NCBI GenBank assembly: GCA_032622095.1
Contig: CP136062.1
Span: 14,723,710 to 14,787,709 of the forward strand
Direction: 5' to 3'
DNA length: 64,000 nucleotides
From: Siphonodentalium dalli
Lineage: Eukaryota; Mollusca; Scaphopoda; Gadilida; Siphonodentaliidae
Program-made: the position numbers and the translations under genes
Notes under the pieces: generated by a model
Seen by the model: only the letters and a program-made list of their open reading frames with translations
Databases searched by the model: none
Told to the model about the DNA's origin: nothing
Shown: in pieces, positions 12,750-25,305 of the stretch
Layout: every line of letters starts with the position of its first letter
Numbering within the stretch: position 1 is the first letter of the stretch

Positions 12750-12929
12750 ATCTCTCGACCAGTTTTCCTATTAAGCCTATAGTTTCTGACTTCGTTCTCT
12801 CGACCAGTTTTCATATTAAGCCTATAGTTTCTGACTTCGATCTCTCGACCAGTTTTCCTATTAAGCCTATAGTTTCTGACTTCGTTCTCTCGACCAGTTT
12901 TCCTATTAAGCCTATAGTTTCTGACTTCG

Positions 12930-15900
12930 ATCTCTCGACCAGTTTTCCTATTAAGCCTATAGTTTCTGACTTCGTTCTCTCGACCAGTTTTCCTATTAAG
13001 CCTATAGTTTCTGACTTCGTTCTCTCGACCAGTTTTCCTATTAAGCCTATAGTTTCTGACTTCGTTCTCTCGACCAGTTTTCCTATTAAGCCTATAGTTT
13101 CTGACTTCGATCTCTCGACCAGTTTTCCTATTAAGCCTATAGTTTCTGACTTCGTTCTCTCGACCAGTTTTCCTATTAAGCCTATAGTTTCTGACTTCGA
13201 TCTCTCGACCAGTTTTCATATTAAGCCTATAGTTTCTGACTTCGATCTCTCGACCAGTTTTCCTATTAAGCCTATAGTTTCTGACTTCGTTCTCTCGACC
13301 AGTTTTCCTATTAAGCCTATAGTTTCTGACTTCGATCTCTCGACCAGTTTTCCTATTAAGCCTATAGTTTCTGACTTCGATCTCTCGACCAGTTTTCCTA
13401 TTAAGCCTATAGTTTCTGACTTCGTTCTCTCGACCAGTTTTCCTATTAAGCCTATAGTTACTAACTTCGATCTCTCGACCAGTTTTCATATTAAGCCTAT
13501 AGTTTCTGACTTCGTTCTCTCGACCAGTTTTCCTATTAAGCCTATAGTTTCTGACTTCGATCTCTCGACCAGTTTTCATATTAAGCCTATAGTTTCTGAC
13601 TTCGATCTCTCGACCAGTTTTCCTATTAAGCCTATAGTTTCTGACTTCGTTCTCTCGACCAGTTTTCCTATTAAGCCTATAGTTTCTGACTTCGTTCTCT
13701 CGACCAGTTTTCCTATTAAGCCTATAGTTTCTGACTTCGATCTCTCGACCAGTTTTCCTATTAAGCCTATAGTTTATGACTTCGTTCTCTCGACCAGTTT
13801 TCCTATTAAGCCTATAGTTTCTGACTTCGTTCTCTCGTAGTTCGATCTCTCGACCAGTTTTCCTATTAAGCCTATAGTTTCTGACTTCGATCTCTCGACC
13901 AGTTTTCATATTAAGCCTATAGTTTCTGACTTCGATCTCTCGACCAGTTTTCCTATTAAGCCTATAGTTTCTGACTTCGTTCTCTCGACCAGTTTTCCTA
14001 TTAAGCCTATAGTTTCTGACTTCGTTCTCTCGACCAGTTTTCATATTAAGCCTATAGTTTCTGACTTCGATCTCTCGACCAGTTTTCCTATTAAGCCTAT
14101 AGTTTCTGACTTCGTTCTCTCGACCAGTTTTCCTATTAAGCCTATAGTTTCTGACTTCGATCTCTCGACCAGTTTTCCTATTAAGCCTATAGTTTCTGAC
14201 TTCGATCGCTCGACCAGTTTTCATATTAAGCCTATAGTTTCTGACTTCGTTCTCTCGACCAGTTTTCCTATTAAGCCTATAGTTTCTGACTTCGTTCTCT
14301 CGACCAGTTTTCATATTAAGCCTATAGTTTCTGACTTCGATCTCTCGACCAGTTTTCCTATTAAGCCTATAGTTTCTGACTTCGTTCTCTCGACCAGTTT
14401 TCCTATTAAGCCTATAGTTTCTGACTTCGATCTCTCGACCAGTTTTCCTATTAAGCCTATAGTTTCTGACTTCGTTCTCTCGACCAGTTTTCCTATTAAG
14501 CCTATAGTTTCTGACTTCGATCTCTCGACCAGTTTTCCTATTAAGCCTATAGTTTCTGACTTCGTTCTCTCGACCAGTTTTCCTATTAAGCCTATAGTTT
14601 CTGACTTCGATCTCTCGACCAGTTTTCCTATTAAGCCTATAGTTTCTGACTTCGTTCTCTCGACCAGTTTTCCTATTAAGCCTATAGTTTCTGACTTCGT
14701 TCTCTCGACCAGTTTTCCTATTAAGCCTATAGTTTCTGACTTCGTTCTCTCGACCAGTTTTCCTATTAAGCCTATAGTTTCTGACTTCGATCTCTCGACC
14801 AGTTTTCCTATTAAGCCTATAGTTTCTGACTTCGTTCTCTCGACCAGTTTTCATATTAAGCCTATAGTTTCTGACTTCGATCTCTCGACCAGTTTTCCTA
14901 TTAAGCCGATAGTTTCTGACTTCGTTCTCTCGACCAGTTTTCATATTAAGCCTATAGTTTCTGACTTCGATCTCTCGACCAGTTTTCCTATTAAGCCTAT
15001 AGTTTCTGACTTCGTTCTCTCGACCAGTTTTCATATTAAGCCTATAGTTTCTGACTTCGATCTCTCGACCAGTTTTCCTATTAAGCCTATAGTTTCTGAC
15101 TTCGATCTCTCGACCAGTTTTCCTATTAAGCCTATAGTTTCTGACTTCGTTCTCTCGACCAGTTTTCATATTAAGCCTATAGTTTCTGACTTCGTTCTCT
15201 CGACCAGTTTTCATATTAAGCCTATAGTTTCTGACTTCGATCTCTCGACCAGTTTTCCTATTAAGCCTATAGTTTCTGACTTCGTTCTCTCGACCAGTTT
15301 TCATATTAAGCCTATAGTTTCTGACTTCGATCTCTCGACCAGTTTTCCTATTAAGCCTATAGTTTCTGACTTCGTTCTCTCGACCAGTTTTCCTATTAAG
15401 CCTATAGTTTCTGACTTCGATCTCTCGACCAGTTTTCCTATTAAGCCTATAGTTTCTGACTTCGTTCTCTCGACCAGTTTTCCTATTAAGCCTATAGTTT
15501 CTGACTTCGTTCTCTCGACCAGTTTTCCTATTAAGCCTATAGTTTCTGACTTCGTTCTCTCGACCAGTTTTCCTATTAAGCCTATAGTTTCTGACTTCGA
15601 TCTCTCGACCAGTTTTCCTATTAAGCCTATAGTTTCTGACTTCGTTCTCTCGACCAGTTTTCATATTAAGCCTATAGTTTCTGACTTCGATCTCTCGACC
15701 AGTTTTCCTATTAAGCCGATAGTTTCTGACTTCGTTCTCTCGACCAGTTTTCATATTAAGCCTATAGTTTCTGACTTCGATCTCTCGACCAGTTTTCCTA
15801 TTAAGCCTATAGTTTCTGACTTCGTTCTCTCGACCAGTTTTCATATTAAGCCTATAGTTTCTGACTTCGATCTCTCGACCAGTTTTCCTATTAAGCCTAT

Positions 15901-16203
15901 AGTTTCTGACTTCGATCTCTCGACCAGTTTTCCTATTAAGCCTATAGTTTCTGACTTCGATCTCTCGACCAGTTTTCCTATTAAGCCTATAGTTTCTGAC
16001 TTCGTTCTCTCGACCAGTTTTCATATTAAGCCTATAGTTTCTGACTTCGATCTCTCGACCAGTTTTCCTATTAAGCCTATAGTTTCTGACTTCGTTCTCT
16101 CGACCAGTTTTCCTATTAAGCCTATAGTTTCTGACTTCGTTCTCTCGACCAGTTTTCCTATTAAGCCTATAGTTTCTGACTTCGTTCTCTCGACCAGTTT
16201 TCC
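12930..16203. repeat. Locally amplified stretch between the two copies of segment A
   Basis: Consists mostly of the second 2.4-kb copy (13039-15149) followed by about 15342-16106, a third copy of the part around the T17G marker. T17G is at 12508, 14908 and 15718, spaced 2400 and 810 bp. Segment A copy 2 has only one such marker (23072), so this is an expansion specific to the first copy. No gene. Confidence 0.85.
13039..15149. repeat. 2.4-kb unit, copy 2
   Basis: Tandem partner of 10639-12749 at offset 2400. It contains the 60-bp monomer at 13797-13856 (TAG at 13838), T24A/G27A at 13460 and T17G at 14908. The match ends where copy 1 has a PD monomer and this copy a PV monomer (12750 against 15150). 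Confidence 0.9.
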
Positions 16204-17681
16204 TATTAAGCCTATAGTTTCTGACTTCGTTCTCTCGACCAGTTTTCCTATTAAGCCTATAGTTTCTGACTTCGATCTCTCGACCAGTTTTCCTATTAAG
16301 CCTATAGTTTCTGACTTCGTTCTCTCGACCAGTTTTCCTATTAAGCCTATAGTTTCTGACTTCGTTCTCTCGACCAGTTTTCCTATTAAGCCTATAGTTT
16401 CTGACTTCGATCTCTCGACCAGTTTTCCTATTAAGCCTATAGTTTCTGACTTCGTTCTCTCGACCAGTTTTCCTATTAAGCCTATAGTTTCTGACTTCGA
16501 TCTCTCGACCAGTTTTCCTATTAAGCCTATAGTTTCTGACTTCGATCTCTCGACCAGTTTTCCTATTAAGCCTATAGTTTCTGACTTCGTTCTCTCGACC
16601 AGTTTTCCTATTAAGCCTATAGTTTCTGACTTCGTTCTCTCGACCAGTTTTCCTATTAAGCCTATAGTTTCTGACTTCGATCTCTCGACCAGTTTTCATA
16701 TTAAGCCTATAGTTTCTGACTTCGTTCTCTCGACCAGTTTTCCTATTAAGCCTATAGTTTCTGACTTCGATCTCTCGACCAGTTTTCCTATTAAGCCTAT
16801 AGTTTCTGACTTCGTTCTCTCGACCAGTTTTCCTATTAAGCCTATAGTTTCTGACTTCGATCTCTCGACCAGTTTTCATATTAAGCCTATAGTTTCTGAC
16901 TTCGTTCTCTCGACCAGTTTTCCTATTAAGCCTATAGTTTCTGACTTCGTTCTCTCGACCAGTTTTCCTATTAAGCCTATAGTTTCTGACTTCGATCTCT
17001 CGACCAGTTTTCCTATTAAGCCTATAGTTTCTGACTTCGTTCTCTCGACCAGTTTTCCTATTAAGCCTATAGTTTCTGACTTCGTTCTCTCGACCAGTTT
17101 TCCTATTAAGCCTATAGTTTCTGACTTCGATCTCTCGACCAGTTTTCCTATTAAGCCTATAGTTTCTGACTTCGATCTCTCGACCAGTTTTCATATTAAG
17201 CCTATAGTTTCTGACTTCGTTCTCTCGACCAGTTTTCCTATTAAGCCTATAGTTTCTGACTTCGATCTCTCGACCAGTTTTCCTATTAAGCCTATAGTTT
17301 CTGACTTCGTTCTCTCGACCAGTTTTCATATTAAGCCTATAGTTTCTGACTTCGATCTCTCGACCAGTTTTCCTATTAAGCCTATAGTTTCTGACTTCGT
17401 TCTCTCGACCAGTTTTCCTATTAAGCCTATAGTTTCTGACTTCGTTCTCTCGACCAGTTTTCATATTAAGCCTATAGTTTCTGACTTCGATCTCTCGACC
17501 AGTTTTCCTATTAAGCCTATAGTTTCTGACTTCGTTCTCTCGACCAGTTTTCATATTAAGCCTATAGTTTCTGACTTCGATCTCTCGACCAGTTTTCCTA
17601 TTAAGCCTATAGTTTCTGACTTCGATCTCTCGACCAGTTTTCCTATTAAGCCTATAGTTTCTGACTTCGTTCTCTCGACCA

Positions 17682-18990
17682 GTTTTCCTATTAAGCCTAT
17701 AGTTTATGACTTCGATCTCTCGACCATGTTTTCCTATTAAGCCTATAGTTTATGACTTCGTTCTCTCGACCAGTTTTCCTATTAAGCCTATAGTTTCTGA
17801 CTTCGTTCTCTCGACCAGTTTTCCTATTAAGCCTATAGTTTCTGACTTCGATCTCTCGACCAGTTTTCATATTAATCCTATAGTTTCTGACTTCGTTCTC
17901 TCGACCAGTTTTCCTATTAAGCCTATAGTTTATGACTTCGTTCTCTCGACCAGTTTTCCTATTAAGCCTATAGTTTCTGACTTCGTTCTCTCGACCAGTT
18001 TTCCTATTAAGCCTATAGTTTCTGACTTCGATCTCTCGACCAGTTTTCATATTAAGCCTATAGTTTCTGACTTCGTTCTCTCGACCAGTTTTCCTATTAA
18101 GCCTATAGTTTCTGACTTCGATCTCTCGACCAGTTTTCCTATTAAGCCTATAGTTTATGACTTCGATCTCTCGACCATGTTTTCCTATTAAGCCTATAGT
18201 TTCTGACTTCGTTCTCTCGACCAGTTTTCCTATTAAGCCTATAGTTTCTGACTTCGTTCTCTCGACCAGTTTTCCTATTAAGCCTATAGTTTCTGACTTC
18301 GTTCTCTCGACCAGTTTTCATATTAAGCCTATAGTTTCTGACTTCGATCTCTCGACCAGTTTTCATATTAAGCCTATAGTTTCTGACTTCGTTCTCTCGA
18401 CCAGTTTTCCTATTAAGCCTATAGTTTCTGACTTCGATCTCTCGACCAGTTTTCCTATTAAGCCTATAGTTTCTGACTTCGTTCTCTCGACCAGTTTTCC
18501 TATTAAGCCTATAGTTTCTGACTTCGTTCTCTCGACCAGTTTTCATATTAAGCCTATAGTTTCTGACTTCGATCTCTCGACCAGTTTTCCTATTAAGCCT
18601 ATAGTTTCTGACTTCGATCTCTCGACCAGTTTTCCTATTAAGCCTATAGTTTATGACTTCGATCTCTCGACCATGTTTTCCTATTAAGCCTATAGTTTCT
18701 GACTTCGTTCTCTCGACCAGTTTTCCTATTAAGCCTATAGTTTCTGACTTCGTTCTCTCGACCAGTTTTCCTATTAAGCCTATAGTTTCTGACTTCGTTC
18801 TCTCGACCAGTTTTCCTATTAAGCCTATAGTTTCTGACTTCGTTCTCTCGACCAGTTTTCCTATTAAGCCTATAGTTTCTGACTTCGTTCTCTCGACCAG
18901 TTTTCCTATTAAGCCTATAGTTTCTGACTTCGTTCTCTCGACCAGTTTTCATATTAAGCCTATAGTTTATGACTTCGATCTCTCGACCAT
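17682..18990. repeat. Second cluster of four 46-bp (+T) monomers
   Basis: Extra T at 17727, 18178, 18674 and 18990, at spacings of 451, 496 and 316 bp. Same C25A/A34 background as 6893-8471. The shorter middle spacing (11 monomers rather than 17) records a six-monomer difference between the copies. Confidence 0.93.
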
Positions 18991-21960
18991 GTTTTCCTAT
19001 TAAGCCTATAGTTTCTGACTTCGTTCTCTCGACCAGTTTTCCTATTAAGCCTATAGTTTCTGACTTCGTTCTCTCGACCAGTTTTCCTATTAAGCCTATA
19101 GTTTCTGACTTCGATCTCTCGACCAGTTTTCATATTAAGCCTATAGTTTCTGACTTCGTTCTCTCGACCAGTTTTCCTATTAAGCCTATAGTTTCTGACT
19201 TCGTTCTCTCGACCAGTTTTCCTATTAAGCCTATAGTTTCTGACTTCGTTCTCTCGACCAGTTTTCCTATTAAGCCTATAGTTTCTGACTTCGTTCTCTC
19301 GACCAGTTTTCCTATTAAGCCTATAGTTTCTGACTTCGATCTCTCGACCAGTTTTCCTATTAAGCCTATAGTTTCTGACTTCGATCTCTCGACCAGTTTT
19401 CCTATTAAGCCTATAGTTTCTGACTTCGTTCTCTCGACCAGTTTTCCTATTAAGCCTATAGTTTCTGACTTCGTTCTCTCGACCAGTTTTCCTATTAAGC
19501 CTATAGTTTCTGACTTCGATCTCTCGACCAGTTTTCCTATTAAGCCTATAGTTTCTGACTTCGTTCTCTCGACCAGTTTTCCTATTAAGCCTATAGTTTC
19601 TGACTTCGTTCGCTCGACCAGTTTTCCTATTAAGCCTATAGTTTCTGACTTCGATCTCTCGACCAGTTTTCCTATTAAGCCTATAGTTTCTGACTTCGTT
19701 CGCTCGACCAGTTTTCCTATTAAGCCTATAGTTTCTGACTTCGATCTCTCGACCAGTTTTCCTATTAAGCCTATAGTTTCTGACTTCGTTCTCTCGACCA
19801 GTTTTCCTATTAAGCCTATAGTTTCTGACTTCGATCTCTCGACCAGTTTTCCTATTAAGCCTATAGTTTCTGACTTCGTTCGCTCGACCAGTTTTCCTAT
19901 TAAGCCTATAGTTTCTGACTTCGATCTCTCGACCAGTTTTCCTATTAAGCCTATAGTTTCTGACTTCGTTCTCTCGACCAGTTTTCCTATTAAGCCTATA
20001 GTTTCTGACTTCGATCGCTCGACCAGTTTTCCTATTAAGCCTATAGTTTCTGACTTCGATCTCTCGACCAGTTTTCCTATTAAGCCTATAGTTTCTGACT
20101 TCGTTCTCTCGACCAGTTTTCCTATTAAGCCTATAGTTTCTGACTTCGATCTCTCGACCAGTTTTCATATTAAGCCTATAGTTTCTGACTTCGATCTCTC
20201 GACCAGTTTTCCTATTAAGCCTATAGTTTATGACTTCGATCGCTCGACCAGTTTTCCTATTAAGCCTATAGTTTCTGACTTCGTTCTCTCGACCAGTTTT
20301 CCTATTAAGCCTATAGTTTCTGACTTCGATCTCTCGACCAGTTTTCCTATTAAGCCTATAGTTTCTGACTTCGTTCTCTCGACCAGTTTTCCTATTAAGC
20401 CTATAGTTTCTGACTTCGTTCTCTCGACCAGTTTTCCTATTAAGCCTATAGTTTCTGACTTCGATCTCTCGACCAGTTTTCCTATTAAGCCTATAGTTTC
20501 TGACTTCGTTCTCTCGACCAGTTTTCCTATTAAGCCTATAGTTTCTGACTTCGATCTCTCGACCAGTTTTCCTATTAAGCCTATAGTTTCTGACTTCTAT
20601 CTCTCGACCAGTTTTCATATTAAGCCTATAGTTTCTGACTTCGATCTCTCGACCAGTTTTCATATTAAGCCTATAGTTTCTGACTTCGTTCTCTCGACCA
20701 GTTTTCCTATTAAGCCTATAGTTTCTGACTTCGATCTCTCGACCAGTTTTCCTATTAAGCCTATAGTTTCTGACTTCGATCTCTCGACCAGTTTTCCTAT
20801 TAAGCCTATAGTTTCTGACTTCGATCTCTCGACCAGTTTTCCTATTAAGCCTATAGTTTCTGACTTCGATCTCTCGACCAGTTTTCATATTAAGCCTATA
20901 GTTTCTGACTTCGTTCTCTCGACCAGTTTTCCTATTAAGCCTATAGTTTCTGACTTCGATCTCTCGACCAGTTTTCCTATTAAGCCTATAGTTTCTGACT
21001 TCGTTCTCTCGACCAGTTTTCCTATTAAGCCTATAGTTTCTGACTTCGATCTCTCGACCAGTTTTCCTATTAAGCCTATAGTTTCTGACTTCGATCTCTC
21101 GACCAGTTTTCCTATTAAGCCTATAGTTTCTGACTTCGTTCTCTCGACCAGTTTTCCTATTAAGCCTATAGTTACTAACTTCGATCTCTCGACCAGTTTT
21201 CATATTAAGCCTATAGTTTCTGACTTCGTTCTCTCGACCAGTTTTCCTATTAAGCCTATAGTTTCTGACTTCGATCTCTCGACCAGTTTTCCTATTAAGC
21301 CTATAGTTTCTGACTTCGTTCTCTCGACCAGTTTTCCTATTAAGCCTATAGTTTCTGACTTCGATCTCTCGACCAGTTTTCATATTAAGCCTATAGTTTC
21401 TGACTTCGATCTCTCGACCAGTTTTCCTATTAAGCCTATAGTTTCTGACTTCGTTCTCTCGACCAGTTTTCCTATTAAGCCTATAGTTTCTGACTTCGAT
21501 CTCTCGACCAGTTTTCCTATTAAGCCTATAGTTTCTGACTTCGATCTCTCGACCAGTTTTCCTATTAAGCCTATAGTTTCTGACTTCGTTCTCTCGACCA
21601 GTTTTCCTATTAAGCCTATAGTTACTAACTTCGATCTCTCGACCAGTTTTCATATTAAGCCTATAGTTTCTGACTTCGTTCTCTCGACCAGTTTTCCTAT
21701 TAAGCCTATAGTTTCTGACTTCGATCTCTCGACCAGTTTTCATATTAAGCCTATAGTTTCTGACTTCGATCTCTCGACCAGTTTTCCTATTAAGCCTATA
21801 GTTTCTGACTTCGTTCTCTCGACCAGTTTTCCTATTAAGCCTATAGTTTCTGACTTCGTTCTCTCGACCAGTTTTCCTATTAAGCCTATAGTTTCTGACT
21901 TCGATCTCTCGACCAGTTTTCCTATTAAGCCTATAGTTTATGACTTCGTTCTCTCGACCA

Positions 21961-22020
21961 GTTTTCCTATTAAGCCTATAGTTTCTGACTTCGTTCTCTC
22001 GTAGTTCGATCTCTCGACCA
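21961..22020. repeat. 60-bp monomer (15-bp TAG insertion)
   Basis: TAG at 22002-22004 followed by TTCGATCTCTCG and then ACCA. Counterparts are 11397-11456 in segment A copy 1 and 39950-40009 in segment X copy 2. In all of them the monomer before carries C25A, so the pair moves as a unit. Confidence 0.95.
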
Positions 22021-25000
22021 GTTTTCCTATTAAGCCTATAGTTTCTGACTTCGATCTCTCGACCAGTTTTCATATTAAGCCTATAGTTTCTGACTTCGAT
22101 CTCTCGACCAGTTTTCCTATTAAGCCTATAGTTTCTGACTTCGTTCTCTCGACCAGTTTTCCTATTAAGCCTATAGTTTCTGACTTCGTTCTCTCGACCA
22201 GTTTTCATATTAAGCCTATAGTTTCTGACTTCGATCTCTCGACCAGTTTTCCTATTAAGCCTATAGTTTCTGACTTCGTTCTCTCGACCAGTTTTCCTAT
22301 TAAGCCTATAGTTTCTGACTTCGATCTCTCGACCAGTTTTCCTATTAAGCCTATAGTTTCTGACTTCGATCGCTCGACCAGTTTTCATATTAAGCCTATA
22401 GTTTCTGACTTCGTTCTCTCGACCAGTTTTCCTATTAAGCCTATAGTTTCTGACTTCGTTCTCTCGACCAGTTTTCATATTAAGCCTATAGTTTCTGACT
22501 TCGATCTCTCGACCAGTTTTCCTATTAAGCCTATAGTTTCTGACTTCGTTCTCTCGACCAGTTTTCCTATTAAGCCTATAGTTTCTGACTTCGATCTCTC
22601 GACCAGTTTTCCTATTAAGCCTATAGTTTCTGACTTCGTTCTCTCGACCAGTTTTCCTATTAAGCCTATAGTTTCTGACTTCGATCTCTCGACCAGTTTT
22701 CCTATTAAGCCTATAGTTTCTGACTTCGTTCTCTCGACCAGTTTTCCTATTAAGCCTATAGTTTCTGACTTCGATCTCTCGACCAGTTTTCCTATTAAGC
22801 CTATAGTTTCTGACTTCGTTCTCTCGACCAGTTTTCCTATTAAGCCTATAGTTTCTGACTTCGTTCTCTCGACCAGTTTTCCTATTAAGCCTATAGTTTC
22901 TGACTTCGTTCTCTCGACCAGTTTTCCTATTAAGCCTATAGTTTCTGACTTCGATCTCTCGACCAGTTTTCCTATTAAGCCTATAGTTTCTGACTTCGTT
23001 CTCTCGACCAGTTTTCATATTAAGCCTATAGTTTCTGACTTCGATCTCTCGACCAGTTTTCCTATTAAGCCGATAGTTTCTGACTTCGTTCTCTCGACCA
23101 GTTTTCATATTAAGCCTATAGTTTCTGACTTCGATCTCTCGACCAGTTTTCCTATTAAGCCTATAGTTTCTGACTTCGTTCTCTCGACCAGTTTTCATAT
23201 TAAGCCTATAGTTTCTGACTTCGATCTCTCGACCAGTTTTCCTATTAAGCCTATAGTTTCTGACTTCGATCTCTCGACCAGTTTTCCTATTAAGCCTATA
23301 GTTTCTGACTTCGATCTCTCGACCAGTTTTCCTATTAAGCCTATAGTTTCTGACTTCGTTCTCTCGACCAGTTTTCATATTAAGCCTATAGTTTCTGACT
23401 TCGATCTCTCGACCAGTTTTCCTATTAAGCCTATAGTTTCTGACTTCGTTCTCTCGACCAGTTTTCCTATTAAGCCTATAGTTTCTGACTTCGTTCTCTC
23501 GACCAGTTTTCCTATTAAGCCTATAGTTTCTGACTTCGTTCTCTCGACCAGTTTTCCTATTAAGCCTATAGTTTCTGACTTCGTTCTCTCGACCAGTTTT
23601 CCTATTAAGCCTATAGTTTCTGACTTCGTTCTCTCGACCAGTTTTCCTATTAAGCCTATAGTTTCTGACTTCGATCTCTCGACCAGTTTTCATATTAAGC
23701 CTATAGTTTCTGACTTCGTTCTCTCGACCAGTTTTCCTATTAAGCCTATAGTTTCTGACTTCGTTCTCTCGACCAGTTTTCCTATTAAGCCTATAGTTTC
23801 TGACTTCGATCTCTCGACCAGTTTTCATATTAAGCCTATAGTTTCTGACTTCGTTCTCTCGACCAGTTTTCCTATTAAGCCTATAGTTTCTGACTTCGTT
23901 CTCTCGACCAGTTTTCCTATTAAGCCTATAGTTTCTGACTTCGATCTCTCGACCAGTTTTCATATTAAGCCTATAGTTTCTGACTTCGTTCTCTCGACCA
24001 GTTTTCCTATTAAGCCTATAGTTTCTGACTTCGTTCTCTCGACCAGTTTTCCTATTAAGCCTATAGTTTCTGACTTCGTTCTCTCGACCAGTTTTCCTAT
24101 TAAGCCTATAGTTTCTGACTTCGATCTCTCGACCAGTTTTCATATTAAGCCTATAGTTTCTGACTTCGTTCTCTCGACCAGTTTTCCTATTAAGCCTATA
24201 GTTTCTGACTTCGATCGCTCGACCAGTTTTCATATTAAGCCTATAGTTTCTGACTTCGTTCTCTCGACCAGTTTTCCTATTAAGCCTATAGTTTCTGACT
24301 TCGTTCTCTCGACCAGTTTTCCTATTAAGCCTATAGTTTCTGACTTCGTTCTCTCGACCAGTTTTCCTATTAAGCCTATAGTTTCTGACTTCGTTCTCTC
24401 GACCAGTTTTCATATTAAGCCTATAGTTTCTGACTTCGTTCTCTCGACCAGTTTTCATATTAAGCCTATAGTTTCTGACTTCGTTCTCTCGACCAGTTTT
24501 CCTATTAAGCCTATAGTTTCTGACTTCGATCTCTCGACCAGTTTTCCTATTAAGCCTATAGTTTCTGACTTCGTTCTCTCGACCAGTTTTCCTATTAAGC
24601 CTATAGTTTCTGACTTCGTTCTCTCGACCAGTTTTCATATTAAGCCTATAGTTTCTGACTTCGTTCTCTCGACCAGTTTTCCTATTAAGCCTATAGTTTC
24701 TGACTTCGATCTCTCGACCAGTTTTCCTATTAAGCCTATAGTTTCTGACTTCGTTCTCTCGACCAGTTTTCCTATTAAGCCTATAGTTTCTGACTTCGTT
24801 CTCTCGACCAGTTTTCCTATTAAGCCTATAGTTTCTGACTTCGTTCTCTCGACCAGTTTTCCTATTAAGCCTATAGTTTCTGACTTCGATCTCTCGACCA
24901 GTTTTCATATTAAGCCTATAGTTTCTGACTTCGTTCTCTCGACCAGTTTTCCTATTAAGCCTATAGTTTCTGACTTCGTTCTCTCGACCAGTTTTCATAT

Positions 25001-25305
25001 TAAGCCTATAGTTTCTGACTTCGATCTCTCGACCAGTTTTCCTATTAAGCCTATAGTTTCTGACTTCGTTCTCTCGACCAGTTTTCCTATTAAGCCTATA
25101 GTTTCTGACTTCGTTCTCTCGACCAGTTTTCATATTAAGCCTATAGTTTCTGACTTCGATCTCTCGACCAGTTTTCCTATTAAGCCTATAGTTTCTGACT
25201 TCGTTCTCTCGACCAGTTTTCCTATTAAGCCTATAGTTTCTGACTTCGTTCTCTCGACCAGTTTTCATATTAAGCCTATAGTTTCTGACTTCGTTCTCTC
25301 GACCA

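Larger units (their letters stand above)
5415..12929. repeat. Segmental duplication A, copy 1 (~7.5 kb)
   Basis: Monomer order and rare markers match 16204-23493. The offset is 10789 bp from 5415 to beyond 7389, 10519 bp at 8155-9711, and 10564 bp from about 10610 onward. Relative to copy 2 this copy has six more monomers between 7389 and 8155 and one fewer before 10610. Shared rare markers include G14T at 7087, extra Ts at 6938, 7389, 8155 and 8471, C25A with T37G at 9711, T24A with G27A at 10610 and 11060, the 60-bp monomer at 11397, and T17G at 12508. The boundaries are where monomer identity first differs. Confidence 0.9.
16204..23493. repeat. Segmental duplication A, copy 2 (~7.3 kb)
   Basis: Homologous to 5415-12929. 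Markers: extra T at 17727, 18178, 18674 and 18990; G14T at 17876; C25A with T37G at 20230; T24A/G27A at 21174 and 21624; 60-bp monomer at 21961; T17G at 23072. Net difference from copy 1 is five monomers: six fewer between 18178 and 18674, and one extra PV monomer near 21 kb. Its right part overlaps the start of segment X copy 1, so the two large duplications are nested. Confidence 0.9.

Noticed and set aside
10639-15149. Assembly artefact as the explanation for the identical 2.4-kb copies
   Set aside because: Cannot be excluded without reads, but the copies end at different neighbouring monomers and a third partial copy is rearranged, which a simple false duplication would not produce.
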